Of a stretch of 64,000 bases of DNA, positions 39,334 to 57,419 are shown piece by piece. The notes under the pieces are model-generated. The model was not told the DNA's origin and did no database searches. It saw nothing but the letters and a program-made list of their open reading frames with translations. A program made the position numbers and the translations under genes. The first letter of the stretch is position 1. Every line of letters begins with the position of its first letter. Source of the DNA: Nocardiopsis metallicus (lineage in GTDB: Bacteria > Actinomycetota > Actinomycetes > Streptosporangiales > Streptosporangiaceae); NCBI RefSeq assembly GCF_014201115.1, contig NZ_JACHDO010000001.1, positions 6,758,001 through 6,822,000 on the forward strand. The letters run 5' to 3'.

Positions 39334-39861
39334 ATGGCGAGGCCGGACAAGGCAGCTGCGGTCGCCGAACTCACGGACGAGTTCCGTGAGTCGAACGGCG
39401 CCGTGCTGACCGAATACCGGGGGCTCACTGTCGCGCAGATCTCTGAACTGCGCCGCAGCCTCGGTCAGACAACGCGTTTTCGCATCGTCAAGAACACGCT
39501 GACCAAGATCGCGGTCAAGGAGGCCGGCGTCGACGAGCAGATCACCGATCTGCTCGAGGGCCCGTCCGCCATCGCCTTCGTCCACGGGGACGTTGTCGAG
39601 GCCGCCAAGGGTCTGCGTGACTTCTCGAAGGCGAACTCGCCCCTGGTGATCAAGGGCGGCATCATCGACGGCAAGTCGATGAGCGCCGAGGACGTCACCA
39701 AGCTGGCCGATCTGGAGTCCCGAGAGGTTCTCCTCTCGAAGCTGGCCGGTGCGCTCAAGGCCAAGCAGGGCCAGGCCGCCGCCGTCTTCCAGGCGCTCCC
39801 GTCCAAGACTGTGCGTCTCGCGCAGGCCCTGGCGGACAAGCGCAACGAGGAAGCCGCTTAA
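39334..39861 (+). CDS. rplJ: 50S ribosomal protein L10
   Basis: 175 residues from ATG 39334 with GGAAGGAG upstream (the frame opens at 39160 but that is leader). 'MARPDKAAAVAELTDEF', 'SNGAVLTEYRGLTVAQISELRR', 'RFRIVKNTLTKIAVKEAG' and 'GPSAIAFVHGDVVEAAK' are typical. The C-terminal helix 'LADKRNEEAA' binds L12 dimers. Forms the base of the ribosomal stalk. Confidence 0.97.
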   Translation: MARPDKAAAVAELTDEFRESNGAVLTEYRGLTVAQISELRRSLGQTTRFRIVKNTLTKIAVKEAGVDEQITDLLEGPSAIAFVHGDVVEAAKGLRDFSKANSPLVIKGGIIDGKSMSAEDVTKLADLESREVLLSKLAGALKAKQGQAAAVFQALPSKTVRLAQALADKRNEEAA

Positions 39862-39958
39862 ACCCCATGAACCACGGCGGGTGCCGACGGCGCCCGGCCA
39901 TTGGCTCGCACGATGCGCCGTCGGGCGCGCGTGTCGTTAGAGAAAGAGAGATCGCATC

Positions 39959-40342
39959 ATGGCGAAGCTCAGCAACGAGGACCTGCTTGCCGCGTTCGAG
40001 GAGATGACCCTCCTCGAGCTCTCCGAGTTCGTGAAGCTGTTCGAGGACAAGTTCGACGTCACCGCCGCCGCTCCGGCCGCCGTCGTCGCCGCCGGCCCCG
40101 CCGGCGCCGCCCCGGCCGCCGAGGAGGAGAAGGACGAGTTCGACGTCATCCTCGAGGGCCCCGGCGACAAGAAGATCCAGGTCATCAAGGAGGTCCGCGG
40201 CCTCACGAGCCTGGGCCTCAAGGAGGCCAAGGACCTCGTCGACAACGCTCCGAAGCCGCTCCTCGAGGGCGTCAACAAGGAGACCGCGGAGAAGGCCAAG
40301 GCCGCTCTTGAGGGCGCTGGCGCCTCCGTCACCCTCAAGTAG
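39959..40342 (+). CDS. rplL: 50S ribosomal protein L7/L12
   Basis: 127 residues. N-terminal dimerisation helix '[27 protein letters not shown]', then an Ala/Pro hinge '[19 protein letters not shown]', then C-terminal factor-binding domain '[22 protein letters not shown]', '[18 protein letters not shown]', ending 'AGASVTLK'. Recruits EF-G and EF-Tu. The gene is 97 bp after rplJ and followed by a terminator. Confidence 0.98.
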   Translation: MAKLSNEDLLAAFEEMTLLELSEFVKLFEDKFDVTAAAPAAVVAAGPAGAAPAAEEEKDEFDVILEGPGDKKIQVIKEVRGLTSLGLKEAKDLVDNAPKPLLEGVNKETAEKAKAALEGAGASVTLK

Positions 40343-40378
40343 TCCTCCGCGGGCCTCAGACGCCCGCTGGTCTGCGTG

Positions 40379-40415
40379 AAGCGGCCGTTCCTCCTCCGGG
40401 AGGGGCGGCCGCTTT
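40379..40415 (+). terminator. Terminator after rplL
   Basis: Stem AAGCGGCCG with CGGCCGCTTT and an inner pyrimidine/purine stem, ending in TTTCC, 37 bp after rplL. Confidence 0.8.
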
Positions 40416-41126
40416 CCTGTGCCCTGGGGGCGCTGGAGCTTGTACTCGGCGGTAGCGGCCACGTGCGGTGGGCCCGCCACGGCCCCCCGGGATTCGGTCT
40501 GCCGGGAACCCCGCCGTTCCGGTCCGGCGCCCGGTGCCCGAACGTCCCCGCGCACCATGGTCCGACGTCCCGTTTGTCGTGAACGACGCCGTGTCTGAAC
40601 CGTCGTGACCTGGGTGATGTGCGAAGCTGGGGCGGTCCGAGCGGGGAACCCGGGGTGCGCGGGTGCGAACTGTCCCTTGGACGCGGTAATCTCCCGTCCC
40701 GGGAATCTTGACGGGCCCCGGGCAGAGTGTTTACCCGCCTTGGGCGGGGGAACCCTTCCGGGTGTCCGTTGGCTCACATCCCCCGTGGGGCCAGGGCAGG
40801 CGCGCTGTTTCACCTTGACGGTCCAGGGCTCCCTCCCGGGGAGCGGGCTTGACGGATCGCCCTTCAGGGGTGATCCTGCCGGTGTCGTGAGTGGCGCTGT
40901 GGACCGTGAGTGGACAGCGGTGTGGTGTTCGGCTACACTGCTCTTTTGCGCTGCCCTTTGGTGATCCCTGTGTCGGAGTTCGGCTTCCGCCATCCCATTC
41001 TTCTGGAATCCGGAAGGCCCGTTCCCGCTCGATGTGACCGTCTCAACCGCGTTGCGGCGGTCCTTCTCGTGACGGATCGTCTGGCGTGCGCGCTTCAACC
41101 GCCACAAGCCTTCGGAAGGACCCCTG
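40416..41126. other. Long untranslated region upstream of rpoB
   Basis: 711 bp with no credible gene. It holds the strong rpoBC promoter at 40911-40939 and a leader of about 180 nt. Several GC-rich hairpins occur between 40460 and 40880. Additional TTGAC-containing motifs near 40704, 40817 and 40849 may be further promoters. Confidence 0.6.
40911..40939 (+). promoter_or_regulatory. rpoBC promoter
   Basis: -35 TGGACA (40911-40916), 17-bp spacer, -10 TACACT (40934-40939): a near-consensus sigma-70/HrdB-type promoter. Predicted start near 40946. Confidence 0.75.
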
Positions 41127-44594
<3,468 letters not shown>

Positions 44595-44628
44595 CTTCCG
44601 CGGAATCCGAGAGCAGGGGACGAATTAA

Positions 44629-48507
<3,879 letters not shown>

Positions 48508-48535
48508 GCGCCAACCTGAACGTTGGCTGAGCTGA

Positions 48536-48584
48536 CGGCGGCGGTCAGCCACCCCCACTGCGGGGGTGGCCCCGCCGCCGTTTT
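48536..48584 (+). terminator. Terminator after rpoC
   Basis: A two-step hairpin: outer CGGCGGCGG with its complement and inner CCACCCCC/GGGGGTGG, followed by TTTT, 29 bp after rpoC. Confidence 0.9.
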
Positions 48585-48656
48585 CGTCGTTGTCGGTTCG
48601 TACACTGCGGTGCGGACGGGGAGAGGGCGCTACGGCGCCGGCGGGAGAGCAGGCAA

Positions 48657-51437
48657 GTGACTGAAAACGGGGGCGGAGCACCGGGCAACCGGAGCTCCGA
48701 AGCGGACGCGGACTCGTGGTTCAAGCCCAGTGAGAACTGCAACCGCACACAGTCGGAGTACCAGGATCCGCTGGAACAGGAGGGCGCGCCCGAGGGCGAC
48801 GCCCCCGAGGGGGGTGCGGTCTTCCCGGACAGCGGTGGGTACGCGGGGCTGAGCGCTTCGCGTCCGGCCATGGTCGAGCCCTACCCGGACCTGGGGGCTC
48901 CGCCCGCGACGCCTCCGGCGGCACCGCCCGCCACCGGGCAGCCCCCGTACGCCCCCGGCGCCATCTCCTACCCGGGCGCGGGCGCGTCCGCCTACCAGCC
49001 GGTCACCCGGATCCCGGGGGAGAGCGACCCGCTGGCGGCCCCGCAGGAGCGTCCGGTGCCCTGGGAGCCGCAGGCGCCCCGTGAGACCGGAGGGTTCCCC
49101 GCGGACGAGGGGCCGCGCACCCCCGAAGCTCCGGAAGCACAGGCGGCACCCCGGGCATACGAAGCACCCGCCTACGAAGCACCCGCTTACGAGGCGCCTC
49201 CGGCATCCGAGGAACCCGCCCCCACCGGCGGCTACCCGGGTATCGCCGCGAGCGCCGACGTGCCGCTGCCCCCGGAGGGTCCCCAGGGCCCCTCGGAACC
49301 GGCGCACGACAGCTGGGCGACCGGCACCACCGACTCGTGGACCCCCGAGCCCGCACCGGAGCGGTTCGAGGCCGAGCGGCCCGCCGAGGGGGAAGGCCGG
49401 GCCCCGCGGCCCGAGCGGCCTGAGGACACCTGGACCCCGGAGGCCCTCGCACCCCAGGCACCTCTCCCCGAGGCCGACACCTGGAGCCCGCGGCCCGAGC
49501 GGCCCGTCGTGGACGAGCCGTGGAGTCCGGGGCCCGTCGAGGCGGAGGCCTGGGCCCCGCGGCCCGAGCGGGCCGAAGAAGCGTGGGCACCGCCCGCCGA
49601 GGCCTCCTGGGCCCCGCAGGCGGCTCCGGAGCCCGCGGCGCCGGCCGTGGACGAGCCGTGGAGTCCGCGGCCCGCCCAGAGCGACTGGACGCCTCCGGCC
49701 GAGGAGCTCCGGCAGCCCGAACCGGACCGGGAGCGGCCGGACGAGTGGTCGGGCGCCGGCGGTCTGGACAGCTGGAGCCCCACCCCGGACAGCGGGGACG
49801 CCTGGAGGGGCGCGGGCACCACCGAGCCGTGGGCCGACTCGGCCGAGCAGCGGTGGTCCGAGCCCGCCCGCACCCCGCCCCCCACCGGTGACCGGTACGA
49901 CGACGAGCTCTCCCCGCGGCCCGCGCCGCGGGTCGACGAGCCGACCGCAGCCCCGTCCTACGGCACCGACCGCTACGACGACGAGCTTTCTCCCCCGGCC
50001 CCGGCTCCCTCCGACGCGGTGCCCGCCGACGAGGGCGGTCTGGGCAGCGGGAGCGGCAACACCTGGGCCTTCGACCGCGACGACCCGCGCCTGCCGGACG
50101 TCGTCCGCGACGCCGAGCGCCGCCGACGGGAGTCGGCCCCGGAGGAGCCCGCCTACGCCGACTGGGGCGTCGCGCCCGAGGGCGAGAACACCGCGCAGAG
50201 CGCTCCGGAGCGTGAGAGCGGCCCCGATACGGGCGAGCTGTCCGCCGCCGTGGCCACCTCCGACGACCCCCTGGCAGCCATCGCCGACATGCAGTCGCGG
50301 GCCAAGGCCAAGGAACCCCAGGAGGCGGGGGAGGCCGAAACCTGGCCCTCGCGGCCCGAGCGGACCGAGGCCGCCCCCGGGCCCGGGGGCGGGCAGCAGT
50401 GGGACGACCACTCCTGGGACGGGCCCGCCCGGGCCGAGGCGGCCTGGGACCAGGACCCGCTCCGGGATCCGCTCCAACAGCCCGAACCCGCCGCCTGGGG
50501 CGGGACGCCCGAGGAGGGCGACGAGTCCTGGCGGGGCGGCGAGGGTGCCACCCAGATGTTCACCGCGCCTTCGTTCGAGCAGGCCCCCGAGGCCGATGCT
50601 CGCGGTGCGCGGTCCCGGGACCACTCCGAATACGACGAGCTCGGCTTCGACGACCGCGGCCGCGGCGGGCGCGGTTACCCCGACCAGGGTTACGGCGAGC
50701 AGGATTACGGCGAGCAGGGCCTCGCCGGTCAGGGCTACACCGACCAGGACCACCGTGACCAGGGTTACGACGACCGCGGCTACGGCGGCTTCGACGGCCC
50801 GGACACCGGCCGGGGCTATGACGAGCAGGCCTACGACGACCGTGGCTACGACGACCGCGGCTACGGCGATCAGGGTTACGCCGATGACCAGGGTTACGAC
50901 CCACAGGGCTACGCCGACCGCGGTCACGAGTCCGACGCCGGTCCGTTCACCGGGGACCGCTTCGACGGGGACCCGGAGATCTCCGAAGCCCCTGAGCGTG
51001 CCGGCCGTCCGGCTGGGGATCGCTCCCCGGAAGGGGAGTCGGACTACGAGGACGGTTTCACCCCCGCGGACTACGGGATGCCGGAGCAGCCCAAGCCGGC
51101 CAAGCGCCGCCGGGACAAGATCGCCGAGGACTTCCCCGGTTTCGACGAGGCCCGCGACGACGGCGACTACCCCGGTTACGACAGCATCGACTTCCTGGCC
51201 GACACCGAGCCCGGGGCGAACGCGACCCTGTGGCTGGGGGTTGCCTCGGTGATCCCGGTCGTCGGCGTGATCACCGCGATCCTCGCGTTGTTCGTCACCG
51301 GTCCCAAGGCGAAGAAGGCGATCCGCGAGTCGCGGGGCACCCTCGACGGCCTGGGCCTGATCACCACCGGTACCGTCTTCGCGGTCATCGGTATCGTCGT
51401 GACGGTGATCTCCGTCGCGATCTGGTTCGTGGTGTAG
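48657..51437 (+). CDS. Large disordered repeat protein with C-terminal DUF4190-like membrane domain
   Basis: 926 residues from GTG 48657. Nearly all of it is low-complexity: Pro/Glu/Ala/Trp-rich with repeated 'W-x-P-R-P-E-R' and 'VDEPWSP' units (about 240-420), then Asp/Tyr/Gly-rich units such as 'GYDDRGYGDQGY' (about 660-770). The last ~80 residues have two membrane helices ('ATLWLGVASVIPVVGVITAIL' in part and 'GLITTGTVFAVIGIVVTVI') with 'GPKAKKAIRESRGTLDGLG' between them, the DUF4190 pattern. So a long cytoplasmic tail is probably anchored by a hairpin in the membrane. Function unknown. Lies between rpoC and rpsL. Confidence 0.8.
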   Translation: MTENGGGAPGNRSSEADADSWFKPSENCNRTQSEYQDPLEQEGAPEGDAPEGGAVFPDSGGYAGLSASRPAMVEPYPDLGAPPATPPAAPPATGQPPYAPGAISYPGAGASAYQPVTRIPGESDPLAAPQERPVPWEPQAPRETGGFPADEGPRTPEAPEAQAAPRAYEAPAYEAPAYEAPPASEEPAPTGGYPGIAASADVPLPPEGPQGPSEPAHDSWATGTTDSWTPEPAPERFEAERPAEGEGRAPRPERPEDTWTPEALAPQAPLPEADTWSPRPERPVVDEPWSPGPVEAEAWAPRPERAEEAWAPPAEASWAPQAAPEPAAPAVDEPWSPRPAQSDWTPPAEELRQPEPDRERPDEWSGAGGLDSWSPTPDSGDAWRGAGTTEPWADSAEQRWSEPARTPPPTGDRYDDELSPRPAPRVDEPTAAPSYGTDRYDDELSPPAPAPSDAVPADEGGLGSGSGNTWAFDRDDPRLPDVVRDAERRRRESAPEEPAYADWGVAPEGENTAQSAPERESGPDTGELSAAVATSDDPLAAIADMQSRAKAKEPQEAGEAETWPSRPERTEAAPGPGGGQQWDDHSWDGPARAEAAWDQDPLRDPLQQPEPAAWGGTPEEGDESWRGGEGATQMFTAPSFEQAPEADARGARSRDHSEYDELGFDDRGRGGRGYPDQGYGEQDYGEQGLAGQGYTDQDHRDQGYDDRGYGGFDGPDTGRGYDEQAYDDRGYDDRGYGDQGYADDQGYDPQGYADRGHESDAGPFTGDRFDGDPEISEAPERAGRPAGDRSPEGESDYEDGFTPADYGMPEQPKPAKRRRDKIAEDFPGFDEARDDGDYPGYDSIDFLADTEPGANATLWLGVASVIPVVGVITAILALFVTGPKAKKAIRESRGTLDGLGLITTGTVFAVIGIVVTVISVAIWFVV

Positions 51438-51908
51438 CTTCTCGGCCGCTTCCGGTGAACAATGGGTTGTCCGGGGGCGGCCGTTGACTGTTGACGGTCC
51501 TCCACCCGCCCTTCGGCGGGAATCTGGGGCGAAACGAGTCTGGAAGCGCGTAGACTGAGGTTGACCCACGGCTACGCGAGATCCGGTTCCGCTTGTCTCG
51601 CCATGTCGCACACCGTTTTGACCGCATGTTCGGTTAGCGGTAGCCTGTGTGATTGTGCCCGTGAGTCGACGGGTCACACGTGTGTGTGCGGCGCCCCAGT
51701 CCTCCACAGGACGGACAGAAGGCGCGCTGCGCACGTGAACCCCCTCCTGTGAATCGGCCTTCCGGCCGGGTGCGCACCCGTTCGCCATGCGTGGGAACGA
51801 GGGCGACACGCCCGACCTCGGGGGTCGGGGAGGTTCGGGAAATTCAGCAGGTCAATAGCGATATCGGCTACGAGAACCGGCGTAGGTCACGAGGAAGACG
51901 GAGACGCG
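51438..51908. other. Promoter and leader region of the str operon
   Basis: 471 bp without a gene. CCGCCC-TTC-GGGCGG-like hairpins near 51506-51522 may terminate the upstream gene. The main promoter is at 51618-51646, giving a leader of about 255 nt to rpsL. Confidence 0.6.
51618..51646 (+). promoter_or_regulatory. Promoter of rpsL-rpsG-fusA-tuf
   Basis: -35 TTGACC (51618-51623), 17-bp spacer, -10 TAGCCT (51641-51646); predicted start near 51653. Confidence 0.7.
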
Positions 51909-52280
51909 GTGCCCACCATCCAGCAGCTGGTCCGCAAGGGCCGACAGGACAAGGTCGCAAAGAACAAGACCCCGGCGCTGAAGGGGAGTCCGCAGCGTCG
52001 TGGTGTGTGCACGCGTGTCTACACCACTACGCCGAAGAAGCCGAACTCCGCTCTGCGTAAGGTCGCTCGCGTCAAGCTGAGCAGCGGCATCGAGGTCACG
52101 GCCTACATTCCCGGCATTGGTCACAACCTCCAGGAGCACAGCATCGTGCTGGTTCGTGGCGGTCGTGTGAAGGACCTGCCGGGCGTTCGCTACCGAATTG
52201 TCCGCGGTTCGCTCGACACCCAGGGTGTCCGAGGCCGCAAGCAGGCCCGTAGCCACTACGGCGCCAAGAAGGAGAAGTAA
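51909..52280 (+). CDS. rpsL: 30S ribosomal protein S12
   Basis: 123 residues from GTG 51909. '[23 protein letters not shown]', '[26 protein letters not shown]' and '[20 protein letters not shown]' are near-invariant. Lys in 'PKKPNS' (position 43) and in 'RVKDLP' (position 88) are the streptomycin-sensitive residues. Located in the decoding centre. First gene of the str operon. Confidence 0.98.
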   Translation: MPTIQQLVRKGRQDKVAKNKTPALKGSPQRRGVCTRVYTTTPKKPNSALRKVARVKLSSGIEVTAYIPGIGHNLQEHSIVLVRGGRVKDLPGVRYRIVRGSLDTQGVRGRKQARSHYGAKKEK

Positions 52281-52282
52281 GC

Positions 52283-52753
52283 ATGCCGCGCAAGGGCCCG
52301 GCGCCGAAGCGCCAGCTCATCACCGACCCGGTCTACGGCTCGCCGCTCGTCACCGCACTGATCAACAAGGTGCTCCTCGACGGCAAGCGCTCCATCGCTC
52401 AGGCGGTCGTGTACGACGCCCTCGAGGGTGCTCGCGAGAAGACCGGTCAGGACCCGCTCGTCGTTCTCAAGCGAGCCCTGGACAACGTCAAGCCCGCGCT
52501 GGAGGTCCGCAGCCGCCGTGTCGGTGGCGCGACCTACCAGGTGCCGGTCGAGGTTCGCGCCTCCCGGTCCACCACGCTGGCCCTGCGCTGGCTGGTCTCC
52601 TACTCGCGTCAGCGTCGTGAGAAGACCATGACCGAGCGTCTGATGAACGAGCTGGTTGACGCCAGCAACGGTCTGGGCGCGGCTGTCAAGAAGCGTGAGG
52701 ACACGCACAAGATGGCCGAGTCGAACAAGGCCTTCGCCCACTACCGCTGGTAA
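52283..52753 (+). CDS. rpsG: 30S ribosomal protein S7
   Basis: 156 residues. '[23 protein letters not shown]', '[20 protein letters not shown]', '[22 protein letters not shown]' and 'NKAFAHYRW' identify S7, the primary 16S rRNA 3'-domain binder. Starts 2 bp after rpsL. Confidence 0.98.
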   Translation: MPRKGPAPKRQLITDPVYGSPLVTALINKVLLDGKRSIAQAVVYDALEGAREKTGQDPLVVLKRALDNVKPALEVRSRRVGGATYQVPVEVRASRSTTLALRWLVSYSRQRREKTMTERLMNELVDASNGLGAAVKKREDTHKMAESNKAFAHYRW

Positions 52754-52798
52754 TCCCGCGGCGAATCGATTCCTTGAGACCTAGGGAAGACGAGCCTC

Positions 52799-54910
52799 AT
52801 GGCTAAGACTTTGCTTGACCTGGCCAAGGTCCGCAACATCGGCATCATGGCCCACATCGACGCGGGCAAGACGACGACGACCGAGCGGATCCTCTACTAC
52901 ACCGGTGTGACCCACAAGGTGGGCGAGGTCCACGATGGCGCTGCCACCATGGACTGGATGAAGGAGGAGCAGGAGCGGGGTATCACCATTACCTCGGCTG
53001 CTACCACCACCCACTGGGACGACCACACCATCAACATCATCGACACGCCCGGCCACGTCGACTTCACGGTCGAGGTCGAGCGGTCGCTGCGTGTGCTCGA
53101 CGGTGCCGTCGCGGTCTTCGACGCCAAGGAAGGCGTGGAGCCCCAGTCGGAGCAGGTCTGGCGTCAGGCCGACCGTTACAAGGTCCCGCGGATCTGCTTC
53201 GTCAACAAGATGGACAAGATCGGCGCCGAGTTCCAGCGCTGTGTCGACATGTTCCGTGAGCGCCTCGGCGCGAACGCCATGCCGATCCAGCTGAACATCG
53301 GTGCCGAGAGCGACTTCAAGGGCGTCATCGACCTCGTGAAGATGAAGGCCTACGTCTGGAACGACGAGGCCGCGCTCGGCGAGATGTACGACACCGTCGA
53401 CATCCCCGAGACTCACACCGAGGCCGCCCGCGAGGCTCGCGACCAGTTCATCGAGACGCTGGCCGAGGCCGACGACGAGATCATGGAGCTGTACCTCGAG
53501 GGCAAGGAGCCCACCGAGGAGCAGCTGGTTCCCGCGATCCGTCGCGCCACCATCGCCGGCACCGCGATCCCGATCGTCTGCGGCACCGCGTTCAAGAACA
53601 AGGGCGTCCAGCCCCTGCTCGACGCGGTCACCGCCTACCTCCCCTCGCCCCTGGACGTGGACGCCATCGAGGGCCACGACCCCAAGGACGAGACCGAGGA
53701 GACGAAGCTCGAGCGCAAGCCGAGCGTCGACGAGCCGATGTCCGCTCTGGTCTTCAAGATCATGAGCGACCCGCACCTGGGCAAGCTCACCTACGTGCGC
53801 ATCTACTCGGGTGTCCTCACTGCCGGTACCCAGGTTCTGAACAGCCTGAAGGGCCGCAAGGAGCGCATCGGCAAGATCTACCGCATGCACTCCAACAAGC
53901 GTGAGGAGATCGCCGAGGCGGGCGCGGGCGACATCGTCGCGGTCATGGGTCTGAAGGACACCACGACCGGTGAGACGCTCTGCGACCAGTCGGCTCCGAT
54001 CGTCCTGGAGTCCATGACCTTCCCGGCTCCGGTCATCGAGGTGGCCATCGAGCCGAAGACCAAGAGCGACCAGGAGAAGCTGGGCATCGCGATCCAGCGT
54101 CTGGCCGACGAGGACCCCTCCTTCCAGGTGGCCTCGGACGAGCAGACCGGTCAGACCGTGATCTCCGGCATGGGCGAGCTGCACCTCGAGGTGCTGGTCA
54201 ACCGTATGCGCGACGAGTTCAAGGTCGAGGCGAACATCGGTAAGCCCCAGGTGGCCTACCGAGAGACCATTCGCAAGAAGGTCGAAGGCCACGTCTACAC
54301 CCACAAGAAGCAGACCGGTGGGTCGGGCCAGTTCGCCAAGGTCAAGATCGACCTTGAGCCGCTCGTGGCCGAAGAGGGCGACGCGTCCGGGTACGAGTTC
54401 GTCAACGCCGTCACCGGTGGCCGCATCCCCCGGGAGTACATCCCGTCGGTGGACGCCGGTTGCCAGGAGGCCGCTGAGCTGGGTGTGCTCGCGCACTACC
54501 CGCTCGTCGGCATCAAGGTGACGCTGCAGGACGGTCAGTACCACGACGTCGACTCCTCCGAGATGGCGTTCAAGACCGCTGGTTCGATGGCCTTCAAGGA
54601 GGCCGTCAAGCTCGCGAAGCCGACGCTGCTCGAGCCGGTCATGGCCGTCGAGGTCACGACGCCCGAGGAGTACATGGGCGACGTGATCGGTGACCTGAAC
54701 TCCCGTCGTGGACAGATCCAGTCCATGGACGAGCGTTCCGGGGTCCGGGTCGTCAAGGCCCAGGTGCCCCTTTCGGAAATGTTCGGCTACGTGGGTGACC
54801 TGCGCAGCCGTACGCAGGGTCGAGCCAACTACTCGATGGTGTTCGACTCCTACGCGGAAGTTCCGTCCGCTGTCGCCACCGAAATTGTGGCGAAGGTTCG
54901 CGGCGAATAG
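52799..54910 (+). CDS. fusA: Elongation factor G
   Basis: 703 residues. G domain: '[17 protein letters not shown]' (P-loop), '[12 protein letters not shown]' (switch I region), '[10 protein letters not shown]', '[12 protein letters not shown]'. Domain II has '[21 protein letters not shown]', and domains III-V include '[14 protein letters not shown]' and '[21 protein letters not shown]'. Promotes tRNA translocation with GTP. Full length; 45 bp after rpsG. Confidence 0.98.
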   Translation: MAKTLLDLAKVRNIGIMAHIDAGKTTTTERILYYTGVTHKVGEVHDGAATMDWMKEEQERGITITSAATTTHWDDHTINIIDTPGHVDFTVEVERSLRVLDGAVAVFDAKEGVEPQSEQVWRQADRYKVPRICFVNKMDKIGAEFQRCVDMFRERLGANAMPIQLNIGAESDFKGVIDLVKMKAYVWNDEAALGEMYDTVDIPETHTEAAREARDQFIETLAEADDEIMELYLEGKEPTEEQLVPAIRRATIAGTAIPIVCGTAFKNKGVQPLLDAVTAYLPSPLDVDAIEGHDPKDETEETKLERKPSVDEPMSALVFKIMSDPHLGKLTYVRIYSGVLTAGTQVLNSLKGRKERIGKIYRMHSNKREEIAEAGAGDIVAVMGLKDTTTGETLCDQSAPIVLESMTFPAPVIEVAIEPKTKSDQEKLGIAIQRLADEDPSFQVASDEQTGQTVISGMGELHLEVLVNRMRDEFKVEANIGKPQVAYRETIRKKVEGHVYTHKKQTGGSGQFAKVKIDLEPLVAEEGDASGYEFVNAVTGGRIPREYIPSVDAGCQEAAELGVLAHYPLVGIKVTLQDGQYHDVDSSEMAFKTAGSMAFKEAVKLAKPTLLEPVMAVEVTTPEEYMGDVIGDLNSRRGQIQSMDERSGVRVVKAQVPLSEMFGYVGDLRSRTQGRANYSMVFDSYAEVPSAVATEIVAKVRGE

Positions 54911-54993
54911 CCGCGAACACGAAACCAGGCTGTTCCCCGTGCCCGCGGGGTTGGACCACAGTCAGATAGATCTGTACGTCTAGGAGATTTCCA

Positions 54994-56187
54994 GTGGCGA
55001 AGGAAAAGTTCGAGCGGACTAAGCCGCACGTCAACATCGGCACCATCGGTCACATTGACCACGGCAAGACCACGCTGACCGCGGCCATCACCAAGGTGCT
55101 GCACGACGCGTACCCGGAGCTGAACCCGTTCACCCCGTTCGAGGACATCGACAACGCTCCTGAGGAGCGCGAGCGCGGCATCACCATCTCCGTCGCTCAC
55201 GTCGAGTACCAGACCGAGGCGCGTCACTACGCTCACGTCGACTGCCCCGGTCACGCTGACTACGTGAAGAACATGATCACGGGTGCCGCGCAGATGGACG
55301 GCGCGATCCTGGTCGTGGCCGCCACCGACGGCCCGATGCCGCAGACCAAGGAGCACGTCCTCCTTGCTCGCCAGGTCGGCGTCCCCGCCATCGTCGTCGC
55401 CCTGAACAAGGCCGACATGGTGGACGACGAGGAGATCTTCGAGCTCGTCGAGCTCGAGGTGCGTGAGCTCCTCAGCGAGTACGAGTTCCCCGGCGACGAC
55501 GTCCCGGTCACCAAGGTCTCGGCGCTCAAGGCGCTCGAGGGCGACGCCGAGTGGGGCAAGTCCGTCCTGGAGCTCATGGGCACGGTCGACAGCTTCATTC
55601 CGGAGCCCGAGCGTGACACCGAGAAGCCCTTCCTCATGCCGATCGAGGACGTCTTCTCGATCACCGGTCGCGGCACCGTCGTCACCGGTCGTATCGAGCG
55701 CGGCATCGTCAACGTCAACGAGACCGTTGACATCGTCGGCATCAAGGAAGAGAAGCAGACCACCACCGTCACCGGTGTTGAGATGTTCCGCAAGCTGCTC
55801 GACCAGGGCCAGGCCGGCGACAACGTCGGTCTGCTCCTGCGCGGCATCAAGCGCGAGGACGTCGAGCGCGGCCAGGTCGTGATCAAGCCCGGCACGACCA
55901 CCCCGCACACCGAGTTCGAGGGCCAGGTCGTCATCCTGTCCAAGGACGAGGGTGGCCGCCACACGCCGTTCTTCAACAACTACCGTCCGCAGTTCTACTT
56001 CCGCACCACCGACGTCACCGGCGTCGTGACGCTGCCGGAGGGCACGGAGATGGTCATGCCCGGTGACAACACCGAGATGACCGTCAACCTGATCCAGCCG
56101 GTCGCGATGGAAGAGGGCCTCAAGTTCGCCATCCGTGAGGGTGGCCGGACCGTGGGCGCGGGTCGCGTCACGAAGATCCTCAAGTAG
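54994..56187 (+). CDS. tuf: Elongation factor Tu
   Basis: 397 residues from GTG 54994 with TAGGAG upstream. G domain motifs '[12 protein letters not shown]', 'ERERGITIS', '[12 protein letters not shown]' and 'NKADMVDD', then beta-barrel domains ('[13 protein letters not shown]', '[13 protein letters not shown]', '[10 protein letters not shown]'). Delivers aminoacyl-tRNA to the ribosome. Lies 83 bp after fusA and is followed by a terminator-like hairpin. Confidence 0.98.
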   Translation: MAKEKFERTKPHVNIGTIGHIDHGKTTLTAAITKVLHDAYPELNPFTPFEDIDNAPEERERGITISVAHVEYQTEARHYAHVDCPGHADYVKNMITGAAQMDGAILVVAATDGPMPQTKEHVLLARQVGVPAIVVALNKADMVDDEEIFELVELEVRELLSEYEFPGDDVPVTKVSALKALEGDAEWGKSVLELMGTVDSFIPEPERDTEKPFLMPIEDVFSITGRGTVVTGRIERGIVNVNETVDIVGIKEEKQTTTVTGVEMFRKLLDQGQAGDNVGLLLRGIKREDVERGQVVIKPGTTTPHTEFEGQVVILSKDEGGRHTPFFNNYRPQFYFRTTDVTGVVTLPEGTEMVMPGDNTEMTVNLIQPVAMEEGLKFAIREGGRTVGAGRVTKILK

Positions 56188-56228
56188 CACACAAGTTGGG
56201 GTGGCCCCATTCGGAGCCGCCCCAGCGC

Positions 56229-56265
56229 GGTGGGTGGGCCGCTACGAGGCGGCCCGCCCACCCAC
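56229..56265 (+). terminator. Terminator after tuf
   Basis: A long GC stem from GGTGGGTGGGCCGC with the complementary GCGGCCCGCCCACC, loop TACGAG, 42 bp beyond tuf. Confidence 0.75.
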
Positions 56266-56444
56266 ACTCAAGACGTCATCGGGCTCTGTGACGGTGACGC
56301 ACCGCAGGGGCAAGCCCTGTTGCGGTTTCTCAAGGGAATAGGGGCTCACGGCCAACACGCCGGCGGATTTCGCCGACGGGCCTGGGCGTCTGTGCCCGGA
56401 CAGCTCACCGTTACGGACACTGAAGCGAAGGACGAACAGGCCAC

Positions 56445-56753
56445 ATGGCGGGACAGAAGATCCGCATTCGGCTAAAGGCCTATGACCACGAGGTCATCGA
56501 CAGCTCGGCGCGCAAGATCGTTGAGACTGTGACGCGAACTGGCGCACAGGTCGCGGGCCCGGTGCCGCTGCCGACGGAAAAGAACGTTTACTGCGTTATC
56601 CGATCGCCGCACAAGTACAAGGACTCGCGCGAGCACTTCGAGATGCGCACCCACAAGCGGCTGATCGACATCATCGACCCCACGCCGAAGACGGTCGACT
56701 CGCTCATGCGACTCGACCTCCCGGCTGGCGTTGACATCGAGATCAAGCTTTAA
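56445..56753 (+). CDS. rpsJ: 30S ribosomal protein S10
   Basis: 102 residues: '[20 protein letters not shown]', '[20 protein letters not shown]', '[20 protein letters not shown]', '[13 protein letters not shown]'. Also the NusE antitermination factor. First gene of the S10 operon. The 180 bp between the tuf terminator and this start should hold the promoter. Confidence 0.98.
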   Translation: MAGQKIRIRLKAYDHEVIDSSARKIVETVTRTGAQVAGPVPLPTEKNVYCVIRSPHKYKDSREHFEMRTHKRLIDIIDPTPKTVDSLMRLDLPAGVDIEIKL

Positions 56754-56765
56754 GGACGCACTGAC

Positions 56766-57416
56766 ATGGCCACCAAGCAGATCAAGGGAGTTCTGGGCGA
56801 AAAGCTCGGCATGACCCAGGTCTTCGACGACGCGGGCAAGATGGTGCCCGTGACCGTCCTGAAGGCCGGTCCGTGCGTCGTGAGCCGCATCCGGACTCCG
56901 GACACCGATGGCTACTCCGCCATCCAGCTCGGCTACGGGCAGATCAACCCGCGCAAGGTGAACAAGCCCCTGGGCGACTACCTCCGCGCGAACGACCTGA
57001 CCCCGCGCCGGCACTACGTCGAGGTGCGCACCACCGACGCCTCCGAGTACACGCTCGGCCAGGAGGTCGACGCCGCCGCGTTCGAGACCGGCCAGAAGGT
57101 CGACGTCACGGGCAAGAGCAAGGGCAAGGGTTTCGCCGGTGTGATGAAGCGCCACGGTTTCCGTGGTCTCTCCGCCTCGCACGGCACCCAGCGCAAGCAC
57201 CGCTCGCCCGGTTCCATCGGCGGCTGCGCCACACCCGGCCGCGTTTTCAAGGGCATGCGGATGGCCGGGCGCATGGGCAACGTGCGCAAGACCGTCCAGA
57301 ACCTGACCGTTCACTCTGTGGACGCGGAGAAGGGCCTCATCCTGGTCAAGGGTGCTGTCCCCGGTCCCAACGGCGGTCTGGTGCTCGTCCGCACCGCTGT
57401 GAAGGGGGACAAGTAA
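56766..57416 (+). CDS. rplC: 50S ribosomal protein L3
   Basis: 216 residues: '[19 protein letters not shown]', '[17 protein letters not shown]', '[16 protein letters not shown]', '[20 protein letters not shown]', '[13 protein letters not shown]'. Initiates 23S rRNA assembly; its loops reach the peptidyl transferase centre. 12 bp after rpsJ. Confidence 0.98.
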   Translation: MATKQIKGVLGEKLGMTQVFDDAGKMVPVTVLKAGPCVVSRIRTPDTDGYSAIQLGYGQINPRKVNKPLGDYLRANDLTPRRHYVEVRTTDASEYTLGQEVDAAAFETGQKVDVTGKSKGKGFAGVMKRHGFRGLSASHGTQRKHRSPGSIGGCATPGRVFKGMRMAGRMGNVRKTVQNLTVHSVDAEKGLILVKGAVPGPNGGLVLVRTAVKGDK

Positions 57417-57419
57417 GTC

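Noticed and set aside
50640-50930. Possible CRISPR-like or satellite DNA repeat
   Set aside because: The periodic pattern is in-frame coding for Gly-Tyr-Asp units, with no unique spacers of constant length.
48630-51809. 1059-residue minus-strand frame opposite the disordered protein
   Set aside because: The plus-strand protein has ordered membrane helices and a ribosome site; the opposite frame is Gly/Arg/Val-rich noise from the repeats.
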